Of a DNA stretch of 64,000 nt, positions 42,501 through 52,983 are shown piece by piece (the stretch's first letter is position 1; every line of letters starts with the position of its first letter). Made by a program: the position numbers and the translations under genes. The notes beneath the pieces are model-generated. The model saw nothing but the letters and a program-made list of their open reading frames with translations, did not search any database and was not told where the DNA came from. The DNA is from Craspedostauros australis (taxonomy: Eukaryota > Bacillariophyta > Bacillariophyceae > Mastogloiales > Achnanthaceae), in the NCBI GenBank assembly GCA_026770025.1, contig JAMXDE010000055.1, positions 248,001-312,000 of the forward strand. Reading direction: 5' to 3'.

Positions 42501-44481
42501 AACGAGCGAAGACGCTGGAGGAACGACTCCCATGCTACATACCGATGGCCGACATCCTCACCCGCCAACACCAGCATGACAAGGCAGTGAAGCTGCTGGT
42601 CGGCGTGGCCCAGGAGCTCAAGATCTTCCCCAAGAGGTGGTTCGCTCTTCACGCCGCCAAGGACTGGCGCTTCATGAGCAACTTCATCAAGGGTCAGAGC
42701 GACGAGACGATCCTGAATCTCCCGCCGATGACTGATCCTGTCAAGGAGATGGGAATGAAGATTCTGAGCAAGCTTGCAATACAAGCCTTCTTGATAAAGA
42801 ACTCATCGGTCAGCCTTGTCTGCATAGGCCAGCAACTTCGCCTCGTCAAGAAATATGGCCTGTGCGAATACTCGGCTTCTTCTTTGACATCATGCGCGGT
42901 GATTGCTCTGACCATGAACGACTGCAGCACTGCAAATCGCCTGGCCCTCCTTGCGAGAAAGATACTGGACATCACGCAAGGAAAGACAATCACTGGCAGA
43001 GTACACTTGACCTCCAGCTCCTGCATTTTCTCATGGAGTAGACCTCACCACGAGCAGTTCAAGGATCTGGAGACTGGATATAGATCGGCCATGCAGGTTG
43101 GTGACGTTGAGATTGCAGCCATGAATTGGTCCTCCCGCAATGGTCTTGGCATTGCCGTTGGGCAGGACCTCGGCAGTCTCGTCCAATCGCAGCGTGCCAT
43201 CATCGATCAGACAAAGCAGTACCACATCCTATCAGTTCAGAGGATGGCTGAGGCGCAACTCCCGGTGATGAGAAACTTGGCTGGTGATGCCCCTATTGAC
43301 TGGGTCGAGGTCCAAAACTTCGGCTCGCAATCGATGAGCTCTGAAGTTTCCAACGACGCCTACTTCTTGACAGCTGGGTATTCCGTCAGACTCCGTCTGG
43401 CCGTCTGCTTTCAACGGTACGCCATCGCCAGCGAGCTCGCTGGAAGGTTTGAGAAAGTCCATGAAGAGAGGCTGTCTTACAGCATACTCGTTCCTCGTCT
43501 GCTGTTTGTTGGCCTTGCAGCAGCGGGCTATTACAGAAGTACGAAGAAGAAGAAGCACCTGAGAAGGCTCCAACACAATACGCGGGAACTGAAGAGTCTG
43601 GTGCGCCACAGAGGATCGAACTGCCTCCACCAAAGTCTTATGCTAACGGCGCAACTCAAGGCCGTCACCTCAAGCCACACGATCGCAATAAAGCAATCCT
43701 ACGACCTCGCGATCGCTGTCGCCAGCAAGGCAGGTTGCATCCACGACGTGGCGCTTGCTTCGGAACTGGCTGGTGAAACGTTTCTCCGAATGGGCGAGGA
43801 AGAGATGATCGGCACGTACTTCACGGATGCGGTCATTCATTACAACCAATGGAGTTGCAAGGCCAAGGTCGACGACATCAAGTCGCGCCATCTGAAGTAC
43901 CTTGACCTCAAGAAGCTCGCGAGGTCAAAGGGTAAGCAAATCACAGCAGCGCACATCCCAACCATCGGCTTCAACGGCAGGAAGCAAGCATCGGATGATA
44001 CCATTGGAGCAGAGACTGGGATCGTCACTTCGATGACACCCCTCATGCCTGGTTCCGCCAGAAAAGGGCAAGTTGGCGACGTCTCATCGAAGCAAGATAC
44101 GTACGCGTGCACGGACGATGATGATGATATCTCCGTCCTGAGCGATGGGTCGGTGTGATGAGGAGTCTTGTTGAGTAGATGCCTCAGATGGAGGCAGAGA
44201 GAAGTTTAGGAACTACTGGAGTCGCAGAATAGTATTATACTCTAGTGCCTTGAAGAGCCAGCTGTAGCCAAACAATTTGGCGATTTTTGGAAATGCTTGG
44301 ATCGCAAAAACTGTTGTGTAGATCGTGGTACGCTTTCTGCGTGGGTCCCAAACAAAAACAGGCCAAAACAGCATCCACCATAGCCAAACTCTCCATACTT
44401 AGCTTGTATGGGCCTTCCTGTAGTAGTAGTCGCAGTCGTACCACCCAACGCAGACAAGCTAGTAGTATGTGACTACTACTA
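39592..44481 (+). repeat. Segmental duplication unit, copy B
   Basis: 4890 bp, near-identical to 11195-16108 in the same orientation. It begins right after the left TIR and ends without the right TIR, directly against the 5' flank of the RTEL1 gene. Confidence 0.95.
40211..44158 (+). CDS. AAA/STAND-like predicted ATPase with helical-repeat C-terminus (copy B)
   Basis: A 1315-residue duplicate of the protein at 11826. Walker A GVSGTGKS (about 117-124), Walker B ILFLDDLQWAS and the NPFYIVQALEAL and RFAHDRIQQAA elements are all intact, so both copies look functional. It differs from copy A mainly in one patch of about 260 residues in the helical C-terminal half, around LAIQAFLIKNSSVSLVCIGQQ, where some 38 substitutions cluster; the rest of the protein has only a handful. 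The Gln tract is shorter and the N-terminus has fewer Met-Asn repeats. The start is the first ATG of the ATGAAC run. The upstream 600 bp are shared with copy A, so both probably have the same promoter. Confidence 0.88.
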   Translation: MNMMTGTSRSQTDGMKQRLVGDMFGRHAEIKLLFDAFDTIVTKQQRQPRQQQHKERRRPSKLGKSAQSADPARPSTQPAGTTQANASAGIGDGSNHPQRRPKANRPIPAVFVSGVSGTGKSNLLEEFFDDLKIKLRVHPKQSQCREDTAAAKANEQHHEHHEHHEHHDDQVYILRGKLDEYSGMNNPYVALVQAITSFVQQLEQGPARMMEYFQHKLAAGLSTDDCKVLTKVIPPLAVLLPSHAAARPTDATRHHHEDIATNAGDTWKSVQYLFVQLIKIISSEVDAEADATADAAVTTTAATTATAEAAPSIILFLDDLQWASSATLTLLSRLLMDPSITNFMLIGTVREDEIDNRHHDDEDHIDIDDSACFHEQDDPDQHAINLPPSNPFMQMVATLEELPRYDPTMSQVKLRNLTLAEVTQWMSSLLDSPTKIIRSLSFKLHYKTLGNPFYIVQALEALQRENRIIYDDILCTWRWGADGHDTRPSPGSDADANSSVGIDDDERSLLTVSVGGNIEDLITSKMKYLPKTLQQLLTVASYIQSQFELSTLRAVWNEIKDLIGMCDGDLACWGGEQISGSAPDGDQDLTFLLDEAVLEGLLTNTIGAATYRFAHDRIQQAARNVIPEGESRDKLRRAIGRSILNMYNRLSSSQDDNAAAKPIVQNDDGLLFIAADHLNSVPTKDALFLVNLNLQVGEIALAKSALSLAASYLEKAYHGFRLVRNNQSEHFHGIFIRLSRARGSAEAALGNYDVATSMFNLVLKRAKTLEERLPCYIPMADILTRQHQHDKAVKLLVGVAQELKIFPKRWFALHAAKDWRFMSNFIKGQSDETILNLPPMTDPVKEMGMKILSKLAIQAFLIKNSSVSLVCIGQQLRLVKKYGLCEYSASSLTSCAVIALTMNDCSTANRLALLARKILDITQGKTITGRVHLTSSSCIFSWSRPHHEQFKDLETGYRSAMQVGDVEIAAMNWSSRNGLGIAVGQDLGSLVQSQRAIIDQTKQYHILSVQRMAEAQLPVMRNLAGDAPIDWVEVQNFGSQSMSSEVSNDAYFLTAGYSVRLRLAVCFQRYAIASELAGRFEKVHEERLSYSILVPRLLFVGLAAAGYYRSTKKKKHLRRLQHNTRELKSLVRHRGSNCLHQSLMLTAQLKAVTSSHTIAIKQSYDLAIAVASKAGCIHDVALASELAGETFLRMGEEEMIGTYFTDAVIHYNQWSCKAKVDDIKSRHLKYLDLKKLARSKGKQITAAHIPTIGFNGRKQASDDTIGAETGIVTSMTPLMPGSARKGQVGDVSSKQDTYACTDDDDDISVLSDGSV

Positions 44482-44672
44482 TGAATTAGCCCTGTTGGAG
44501 TGACGCACAGGATGGTGTCAAGGTCTGTTACTGTGGTAGTTGGCGCTGTTGGGGCCAGAGACGAGCACACGAGTTTCGAAGGAAGGAAGTGTCACTAAAA
44601 CCAAGCAATTTGTTTACCGCTGCCCCCACTTTTGATGATGTTTTTGCTGTCTCACCACAGGTCGCAAAAAAG

Positions 44673-47600
44673 ATGCGTGGAAATCATTTTACACCAGAGG
44701 AATACATTTATTATGACGTGACAGAGTCTCACAGAGAACTCTGCAATCGTCGTAGGACGCAGACAGTACTGCCATACTCCGTTCCATCCTCCACGCTCTG
44801 CATCCCCAGAGAAGAAATGAGGGCCATCACGCCAGGTTCCAATAACAAGCGCCAAAGACCAGGCCATCAACCGCACGGTTCATCATCGGCTGGTTCGCGG
44901 AGGTTGTCAGTGCCTGCGTCACATCAAAGGAACTCAGCGGCATCAGCATTTGCATCGGCATCATCAGGAAAGAACCACGTCCCGCCTGTGTCACCACCAA
45001 CTTCTATCGAATTGCGGGGCGTGCCCATCCACTTTCCCTTCCAACCGTACAAATGCCAGGAGGAGTACATGTCAACGGTGCTGGATGCGCTGATACGATC
45101 GGAGAATGCCTTGCTGGAGTCTCCAACGGGTACGGGAAAGACTCTGTGCCTCCTCTGCGCGACGCTGGCTTGGCAGCGGGAGCAGGCCTTGCACTTGCGC
45201 AACTCGCAGGCTGGTGCGGCAGACTTCCCTGCGTCGCTCTCCATCGAAGAGGGCGTCAAGCCACCACCGGCAGATGCACGAGCAGGCATGTCCGATCAAT
45301 CCAAACCCTCACAGCTGATACTTCCGCATCGGCAGAACCAGGATCAGCCACAACAGCCTCATTCGCAGCCTCATTCGCAGCAGCTTCAGCAACAGCTGCA
45401 GCAACAGAAGATGCAGCAGATGCAGCAAGGGCGTGGCCGCGTGCCGACCATCATCTACGCCTCCCGCACGCACTCTCAGCTCACGCAGGTGGTAAGGGAG
45501 CTGCGCAATACGAGATACCGTCCCAAGCACGCCGTGCTGGGAAGTCGGGAGCAGATGTGCGTCAATCCCAAGGTCAAGAAGAAGACCTCCGTCTCGTCAG
45601 AGATCAACAACGGATGCAACAAGCTCGCGAAGGATCGCAAGTGCCAGTTCCGAAACCGGCTGGATGGATTCTCAGCGCCCAACGTGGAGGCGGGCGTGGC
45701 GATATCGCCCAACACACAGCCGGTTCTGGACATGGAGGACCTGGTGCTCATGGGGAAGAATCACAAGGTTTGCCCATTCTACTACACGAGGTCGCTGGTG
45801 GAGGATGCGGAGCTGGTGCTGGTGCCCTACAACTACCTCTTCGAGAAGGACGCGCGCACCTCCACGCTCAGCGACATCCCGTGGGAGAATTCCGTTATCA
45901 TCTTCGACGAGGCGCATAACTTGGAATCCTTCGCCAGCGACTCGGCATCCTTCGATCTCACATCGACGGACATCGCCGGTTGCGTTGCCGACGTCAACCG
46001 CGGCATCATGTACATGGAGCACGACGAGGCACTGCGAGGCAAGATCAAGCAGGAGAACATACTTCGATTGAAGGCCATGTTCCTCAAGCTTGAGGAGCAC
46101 ATCATGAATCTCCCCAATCACCCGTGCGCCTACAAAGGCGAGTTCATGATGGAGATTTTCAAGCAGGGCATGTTCGTCACGTACAGCAACCACCACCTGG
46201 TCCTGCAGGAAATCAAGAAGGTCATGGACATCTTCATGGAGGTGCAGGGCGGAGCGAACAGCAAAGGCTCGCCGCGGTTGGAGCACTTCTGTCAGTGCAT
46301 GAAGCGCGTCTTCAGCACGACCAGCGAGGCCAGGTGCATGGCCAAGTCCAACTCCTACAGAGTCTACGTCACTCCGAAGGATGGGAAGCGCAGCACGTCA
46401 CCCAACAACCGGCCAGGCAACAACGGCAGCAACAGCATGAGTGGTGGCGGAGGGCATTCGAATGCGTCGAATCAAGGTCGCACAGTGTCATACTGGTGCT
46501 TCGCACCTGCCGAGGCCATGGGCGAGTTGGCGAGCCTCAATGTGCGTTCCATCTTGGTCACCTCTGGTACGCTCAGTCCGATGGAGAGCTACGCCTTGGA
46601 GCTCGGCATCCCCTTCCCCCACCGTCTGGAAAACCCGCACATCATTCCCAGCGACCAGATCCACGTCCGCGTCCTGGGGCAGGGCGTGTCCGGCAAGCAT
46701 CTGAGCAGCTCGTACGAGCGCCGGCAGGATGCCGAATACTACATAGAACTCGGTAACACGTTGGTGAGCCTGGCGAGGATCGTGCCAGGAGGCATGCTGG
46801 TGTTCTTTCCATCGTACAGCGTGATGGAAGCCTGCTTGGAGAAATGGGGCGGCCCGGCATCGTCGAAGAGCTTCTTCCAAAAGGGCAACAGAAACAGCTT
46901 CTTCACGCCGCGTAAATCGAAGAATAGCGGTGGGAGAGATTCCAGCCGCTACTCCTTCCCTCACTCGGCTCCCAATCTCTACGGTGCATCCGGAGCGGAA
47001 GTCAGAACGCCATGGAGACGGCTGCTCGCGACCAAGGCGGCCGTCGTGGAACCCAGATCCACCGGAGACCTGCCGGACGCCATCGCCGAGTTCCACAAGC
47101 ACCTCGGTCTGCCGAAGAGCAAGGGATGCCTACTGTTTGGTGTCTGCCGTGGAAAGATCAGCGAGGGGATCGACTTCGCCCATGACATGTGCCGTGCTGT
47201 AGTCGTCACCGGACTGCCGTTCGCACCAGCCTTCGATCCGAAGGTCAAGATGAAACGCGAATTTCTGGACGGCAACCGTGCCGCAAAGAGCATCCGACCA
47301 ACAGGAGAGGGTGGGTTTGGCGGCGATGCTGCTGATATCAACGCAGGAAACATGGCGCTCTCGGGCAACGATTGGTACACGCAGCAGGCCCACCGCGCTG
47401 TCAATCAGGCGATTGGACGTGTCATTCGTAACAAGAACGACTACGGCGCCGTCCTGCTGTTGGATTCGCGGTTTGGACAGGAACGCAACCAGGATGGGCT
47501 GTCAAAATGGGTGAGGCCTCACATCCTCCACGATGAAGGCATGGGCAAGTGCATCGGATCGTTGGTGAAGTTCTACCGATTCTCAGAACGAAAGTCCAAG

Positions 47601-49636
47601 GATAGAGAAAAACATGCACCTGTTGCACCGCCACCGAAACCAAATCCCATTCCGATCATTCTTCGGTACGAAGACGAGGACGGTCAAGACGGAACGACTG
47701 GAAACATTGGCTTAGATGCGGAAAATGATGGCGATGTCTTGGATCGCAAGACGACCAAGGTGGCAATCATCAAGAGCAGCAGCTCCATCGTCACCAGTGC
47801 CATTTCCAGCGATGGTATGTTGCGGAACAGCTATATTCCACCCAATGACGTTGAAAGTCGCGTAGATGTGACTGATGTTGACGGTGCTGTGAATGCGAGT
47901 GCAAATGCAAATGTGCAAGGCTCAGCATCAAGTGCAAGCACAAGCGGACGAAAGGGCGCATCCACGGCGGCCAATGGCAGCTCGCAATCTGCACACCTTC
48001 AAGATCTGTACAACTCGAAAGAGCGGCAGCGCCAGCACCAGCACCAGCACCAGCACCAACTGCGGCAGAATGGAAGCACAGCCGCCAAGCCATCATCATC
48101 TTCGCCAACAGCTTCATCCGTAGCGCTGCAGTTCTTCACGAAGACGCAGGCTAAGCTGGAGAAATCTGACTTTGCGACTGTGAAGAAGCTTCTGGTTGCG
48201 ATGAAGAAGTCGGGAGATAAGAACGACCGAAAATCATACGTCCGCGCGGCCAGGGAATTGATTCGGATCTTGCTGCCTCACGATGGCTTCCCCATGTCAC
48301 GCATTTCAACGAACCATTCATCTCCTGCAAGTGCGAACGAGAGGTTGCTCGATTTGCTGTTCGAGTTGCTGCCAAAAGCCATGCGGCGTGACGTCAAGAG
48401 AGCGACCATGATCGAGGTTTACGATCGATCCGCCGTTGCCGCGCGGTGCAAATCCGACCCCGGTATGTCGACGGAAGTGGTGAAGGGCATGCGTTCCGTC
48501 ATAGCCTCGTTGCTGTTCGAGATGTGGTACGAGGACAAGCCGATCGCGATCCCTGACTTGTTGACAAAGACGAAGACAATCCTCGCCAAGGTGCCCAGCA
48601 TGGATGGCCAAATTGAAACGCTGATACAGTTTGGGCAACTTGCGCCATCCCGGTATCATCGATCGGTCCATGCCCTCGTCCAGGAACTGAAGGCAGCTCG
48701 CAACATCGAGGAGATAAAAAAGAGCGAGAAGGCTCGGGATATTGCCACGGCGGATCGTGTCAAGATGAGTGACCGTTCCAAAGCCAAACCGGGTGCGGGC
48801 ATGAACACCGAGACCGAGACGGACGCAAAGCTGGATCCAGGCAGTGTGGCGGTCTCGGCAACGAAAGTTGCACCAGCATCAAGGTGTTCAGCAGGCTCGG
48901 TGTCGGGAACAGTCGTGAAGAAGCGGCCAAATCCGTATGCAAAGAGTCCTCGCACTTGCAATGAAGATCATGCTCGCACACCATCCAAGCAGGCTCGACG
49001 TGGCACCCCTCCAGCTTCAGGAGGCAACATAAGTGCAGATGGCACGGCGTCGTCTCATGGGAGGAATCGTCCAGCTGCACAAGGCAAAGACGCTCCAGTT
49101 GCTCTCAAATCCAAGTCATCGAAGGGTATGGGAACGTTGCACGCTTTGATCAACAGGTCAGGTGCCGAAACATACGTCGGCAAAACGGCACAAGCCACGC
49201 CGATTTCGAAGCTCCGTGCATTGCCATCCAATGCACCGGAAAATTTGATCTGCCTCATCTGTGAAAAGCGCTCTGAACAGGTAAGCCCAATTTGGTTGTG
49301 TAAATGTTGCGTGGATGTCGCATGGATGTTGTGTGGATTCCGTTCAAAGGTCCCACCATGGGATTCAGGAAGCAGAAGCTGAATGTATTTGTACGAGTAT
49401 GCAGATGCCATGAACTCGACTGCATTCTTACGCATCGTACCGCACCCCGATAATGCCGACTCTTTCCTCATGCTCGCAATCTGTTGGTGGAGCAGCCATA
49501 CCTGTCTCCGTGCGGACACTTGGCGTGTCGTGCGTGCTGGACCCGTTGGCTCGCCAGATCGAAGACGTGCCCCGTTTGCCGAGTCAAGACGACCGAAGAG
49601 GCACTCGCCAAAGCCGTTTTTCAGCGCCCCACATAA
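44673..49636 (+). CDS. RTEL1: RTEL1-type DNA helicase
   Basis: Iron-sulfur SF2 helicase that unwinds D-loops, telomeric loops and G-quadruplexes in the nucleus. Exons 44673-49280 and 49496-49636 give about 1582 residues. The start region GVPIHFPFQPYKCQEEYM is diagnostic of RTEL1 rather than FANCJ or XPD. Motif I is ESPTGTGKT (149-157), the Fe-S cysteines are at about 296, 315, 324 and 367, and DEAH is at 412-415. The HD2 part reads LVTSGTLSPMESYALELG, and helicase motif VI is near QAIGRVIRN. Two harmonin-homology-like helical regions follow. The C-terminal RING is split by a 215-bp intron: CLIC in exon 1, then SPCGH, CRAC and CPVC in exon 2. The frame is also open back to 44589, where a pyrimidine-rich CACCACAG (44653-44660) looks like an acceptor, so an upstream exon is possible. 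An alternative ATG lies at 44817. Confidence 0.93.
49281..49495 (+). other. Last intron of RTEL1
   Basis: Donor GTAAGC at 49281 and acceptor GGAGCAG at 49489-49495; 215 bp, phase 0. AG at 49492 is an alternative acceptor that adds one Gln. Reading through instead gives only an unrelated tail ending at 49382, which loses the RING. Confidence 0.85.
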
Positions 49637-51201
49637 GTACCATGCTCGTATCATAAATAGAAGACAACAATAGAAGAGCAATTGCTTCGAGTAGACAAGG
49701 GCCATGCCGACTAGTACAAGCGCACGTCCATCAAAATCGAGTTTTTCTGACGACGAATCAAGCAACAACGACGAAGATTGAAGACGCAACGAGTTGGCTG
49801 TGCTTCGCTCCTTCTACTGGATTAGGGAGGAGGAATGTCGGCAATGGGATGAGGCCCTGCTTTACTGCTTTGAGCGGCGCAGCTAGTTGGGTTCTGGCTC
49901 GATCGTGAGCCGTCGGTTTTTGTTTTCAGATTCTATTAGTGCGCAACTGCTTCTTCTGCTGCGGCTGCTACTGCTTTAGTATCTGATGAATATGTGGAGT
50001 TCCCCGATCAGCAGGGTGTTTCGGCTCGGCTAGGTGTTGTTCGTGTGTGGGCACGAGCATGAAGCTCAGCGCGAAGGCGCATGTTCGCACGATGGGGATA
50101 GATTCCCTGAGATTGCGGAATGAGTTCGCTCGTGAGTGCGAGCGCTAACGTGAGTGTTTGTATTTGATGGCTGACAATGACGACAACAGGTGTTCACTCG
50201 TCGTCGTCTTTTCTTGAGATTGATGGATTGGATGATGCATGCGGACGCGCACCTTGATATGGGATGATGTATGATGAATGAATGTAGAGTAGATGTAGGC
50301 GATTGTACCAGCGAATCCCACGCGACCGGCTTGGTGAGCAGGAAGTCAGGTCGATTCAGGCGCTGGTGCTTCTGTGTGGCTGTGCTGCTAGCGTCCACTT
50401 CAAAATTGGGCTTGAGTGCTGGGATTGTGAGGGACGTGCAATGCTGTTGAGAAAGATGTTGCTCAACAGAGGATGTATCGCTATCGGTGTGCAAGGAGGA
50501 CGACCTGCAGCCTTTGAAAATGTGGCACTGGTGGTGTACGAGCCACTCGTAGGATCGAGCTTGCCTTGGTGAGAATGGTGCAGCGTGGGGGAAAGAGTTC
50601 CGCCAGCAGCAGGTTTCCTTGGTGCAAGCTGATGTGCACGCAGGCGTCATCGCCGGTGCCATCGGTGATGATGATGATGATGATGGCAAGATGACCCGTC
50701 GGATGATAATTCGGAGACGACATGTGCATCGCCGGGGGTGTGTCCAATAGTTAGTCCTGCGGTCCGAGCATGGTGGTAGAGTGGGCGTCATTGTGATTGT
50801 CGAAGTGGATGTGGTTGTGGTTGTGCTTGTGGAGACACCATGAATGGCCTTTGTTGGCCATCTGTGGGTAGTGCCCCGGACGCTCATGAGCGCCCCCGCG
50901 CACAGCATCGTATGGATGCAAGCAAACGGGGTCTTGTGTGTTTGCTTGGTTATATGTAGCGTGTCTGTATGTATGTACGTATGTGTGTATTGAATGAAAA
51001 AGGAGGGGGCTCCATGGCGTGGTATTGTCACGGGCGCACGCTCATGGATAGATGATTGGGTGCGTTGCTCTGATTTGATTTGTCTGCGCCCTTGGTTTCG
51101 TGAATGTCTTGGCTTGCAAATTCCCGTCCGCCTGCCGATCCTGTGAGGAGCATCGGCCAAGCAGCGTAAGGATCCGCAATTGAGAGCAAAGGAAGAGGCA
51201 G
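49637..51201. other. Convergent intergenic region, no gene seen
   Basis: 1.56 kb between the ends of RTEL1 and the heat shock factor gene. The long minus-strand frame over 50066-51484 has simple-sequence composition (Thr/His/Ser runs from microsatellites such as GATGAT at about 50667-50685) and partly overlaps the heat shock factor, so I treat it as non-coding. Confidence 0.55.
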
Positions 51202-52709
51202 CTACTTGGCGAAGCAACCCTCGCGCTCGAGAGCAAGAGCGAGGAGGTCCAATCTGCCGGTGCCATGGCCTGCGGCAGGCGATTTGATCATGGAGGCAGA
51301 TGATGGTGGTGCCCCTCCAGTTGCCATGGCATTCGGAGCCGAGACATTGGCTTTCGCGTTCGCGACGACCTGTGCGGCAGCTGCCGCGACTTTGGGCACG
51401 GCGACCTTTTGGTTCGAGAAGACCTGCTGATGATTGTTGAAGGTGATCCAGGCCTGACTCAATAGTTGAGACGGGGTTGGGCATGCCGCTATATGAACTC
51501 TGTGCTGCACGAGAGGGTGGAAGAAGTTTGTGGAATTGACCTCTCGTGTTGGCGAAGGGGAGACTGGGCGGAACAACGGGGACTCTCCTTTGGTTCCGGT
51601 GGAATCGTTGTCATCGGAGGCCGTCGTCTTGGAGGAGCGGCGGCGTGACGATGAGGTCTTGCGCAGCTGCGAGAGGGTCTCAGGCTGTCCTCTGATGAAG
51701 GCCGGGTGGGTGTACATGTCGGTTTCTGGACCGCGGCGGATCTTTGTGAATCCGTACTGTGACAGTGTTGGATCCGGAGCGTCGCATTGTATTCCATCGT
51801 ATTATGGCATTGTATAATGCAATAGAGTGCATGGCGGTACCAGTGGGGTGTGTTGGTATTGGTATTATGCCGATGATCATGAATCGGTGATGGTACAGTC
51901 GAGCAGTAGAGCACAAGTGTCGGAAGAAATGGGATTGCGTTCCAAATCGGCGATGGGCACATGTCGATTGATTTTCATGCGACGTGACAGACAATGAGAT
52001 TGCGCGAGGGGGCGGAATGAATGAGTGATGCCACACATCAGAACAGTTGACGAAGATGAGATTATGATTGAAGAGAAAGGGAGATTGTGAGTGGGTGGGG
52101 ATGCGTGGACTCTCATGGAGACATGGAGATATAATATGTTCTTTTGGATAAGATGCACAACCAAACGAATCAGATGGATAGAATACATCACAAAACGGAT
52201 GTCCGTTCTGTTTGTGTTTGGATGACCCAAAAGAACACAAAAAGATCGCGCGCCACCTGTGCTGTTTTCTGTCTCTCTGTTCCTACCTCCAACTCCAACT
52301 CTCACTCTCACTTCCACTCCTATACATTCACCACAAGCGCAACATGGCACACGAGTTAGCGTGCCAACACATTGCTCAAAAGTATAATGACAAGGATGAA
52401 CTGCGCACTTACCAAATTCAGATTTCTTTGGAACGAACTGAATTTGCTCGTTCGAAAGTACTTGGGGAGGACCTTGTCGGAGAAGGTCTGGACATCGGTG
52501 ATGCGGAATGCCCTTCCCGTTTGGGACCACACGATGGCCAGCGGCTCACCTGCATGATCTCCGCCCACGTGATGCTGATCGGCCTCCTTCTCGAGCATCT
52601 CGTACAGACGACGAGGGAATTGCTGAGGGACACCTCTCTTTCCCGTGCGTGGGTACGTGATGGTGGGAAAGGTGGTGCTGGTTGCGGTTGCCGTTGCAGA
52701 GCGAGCCAT
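51202..52709 (-). CDS. HSF: Heat shock transcription factor
   Basis: Nuclear DNA-binding protein that recognises nGAAn repeats. Exon 1 is 52709-52413 and exon 2 is 51756-51202, giving 283 residues. The 656-bp intron (GTAAGT...CACAG) splits the DNA-binding domain at FQRNLNL/YGFTKIRRG, and joining restores the winged-helix recognition region. The domain begins TFPTITYPRTGKRGVPQQFPRRLYEML and includes IVWSQTGRAFRI and KYFRTSKFSSFQRNLNLYGF. The wing follows as YTHPAFIRGQPETLSQLRK. The remainder is short and low-complexity, with no clear coiled-coil trimerisation repeat, so it is one of the small diatom HSFs. HSFs are an expanded family in diatoms, so the target genes cannot be guessed. Start chosen as the first ATG before the domain. 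Confidence 0.94.
51757..52412 (-). other. Intron of heat shock factor gene
   Basis: 656 bp, phase 0, donor GTAAGT and acceptor ACAG, interrupting the codons between Leu99 and Tyr100. No coding content. Confidence 0.88.
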
Positions 52710-52805
52710 GGTTGATGTTTTTTATTGCTTCTGTTTTTTGGGAAGGAGGAGGAGGGGGATGTGTTTGTCGCTGAGGAGTTGGCGATTGCTTTCTGCCGTC
52801 TGTTA

Positions 52806-52983
52806 ATGCTGTCACTGCTGTCACTGCTGTCACTGTTGTTGATGTTATCAGTGGTAGTGGTAGTGGTAGTGTTAGTGTTAGTATTTGTTTGTGCGTGTTG
52901 ATTGATGTTGGGTGTTGTCGGCTGATGTTGATGGGTTGATGGATTGATGGATTGATGGATTGATGGCTTGATGGATTGATGAT
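52806..52983 (+). repeat. Three short tandem arrays upstream of the heat shock factor gene
   Basis: GCTGTCACT-type 9-bp units (about 52806-52838), GTGGTA/GTGTTA 6-bp units (about 52850-52882) and TTGATGGA 8-bp units (about 52936-52983). They lie within 300 bp of the start codon, so in the 5' UTR or promoter. Confidence 0.85.

Noticed and set aside
44589..44672. GTG at 44589 as start of RTEL1
   Set aside because: Nuclear eukaryotic genes rarely start with GTG. The stretch 44589-44660 reads like an intron end with a good acceptor, so ATG 44673 is preferred.
45053..45919. 288-residue plus ORF in another frame of RTEL1
   Set aside because: It is an off-frame shadow over the helicase motifs with no domain.
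50066..51484. 472-residue minus ORF next to the heat shock factor
   Set aside because: Its composition is driven by microsatellites, it overlaps exon 2 of the heat shock factor in another frame, and it has no domain.
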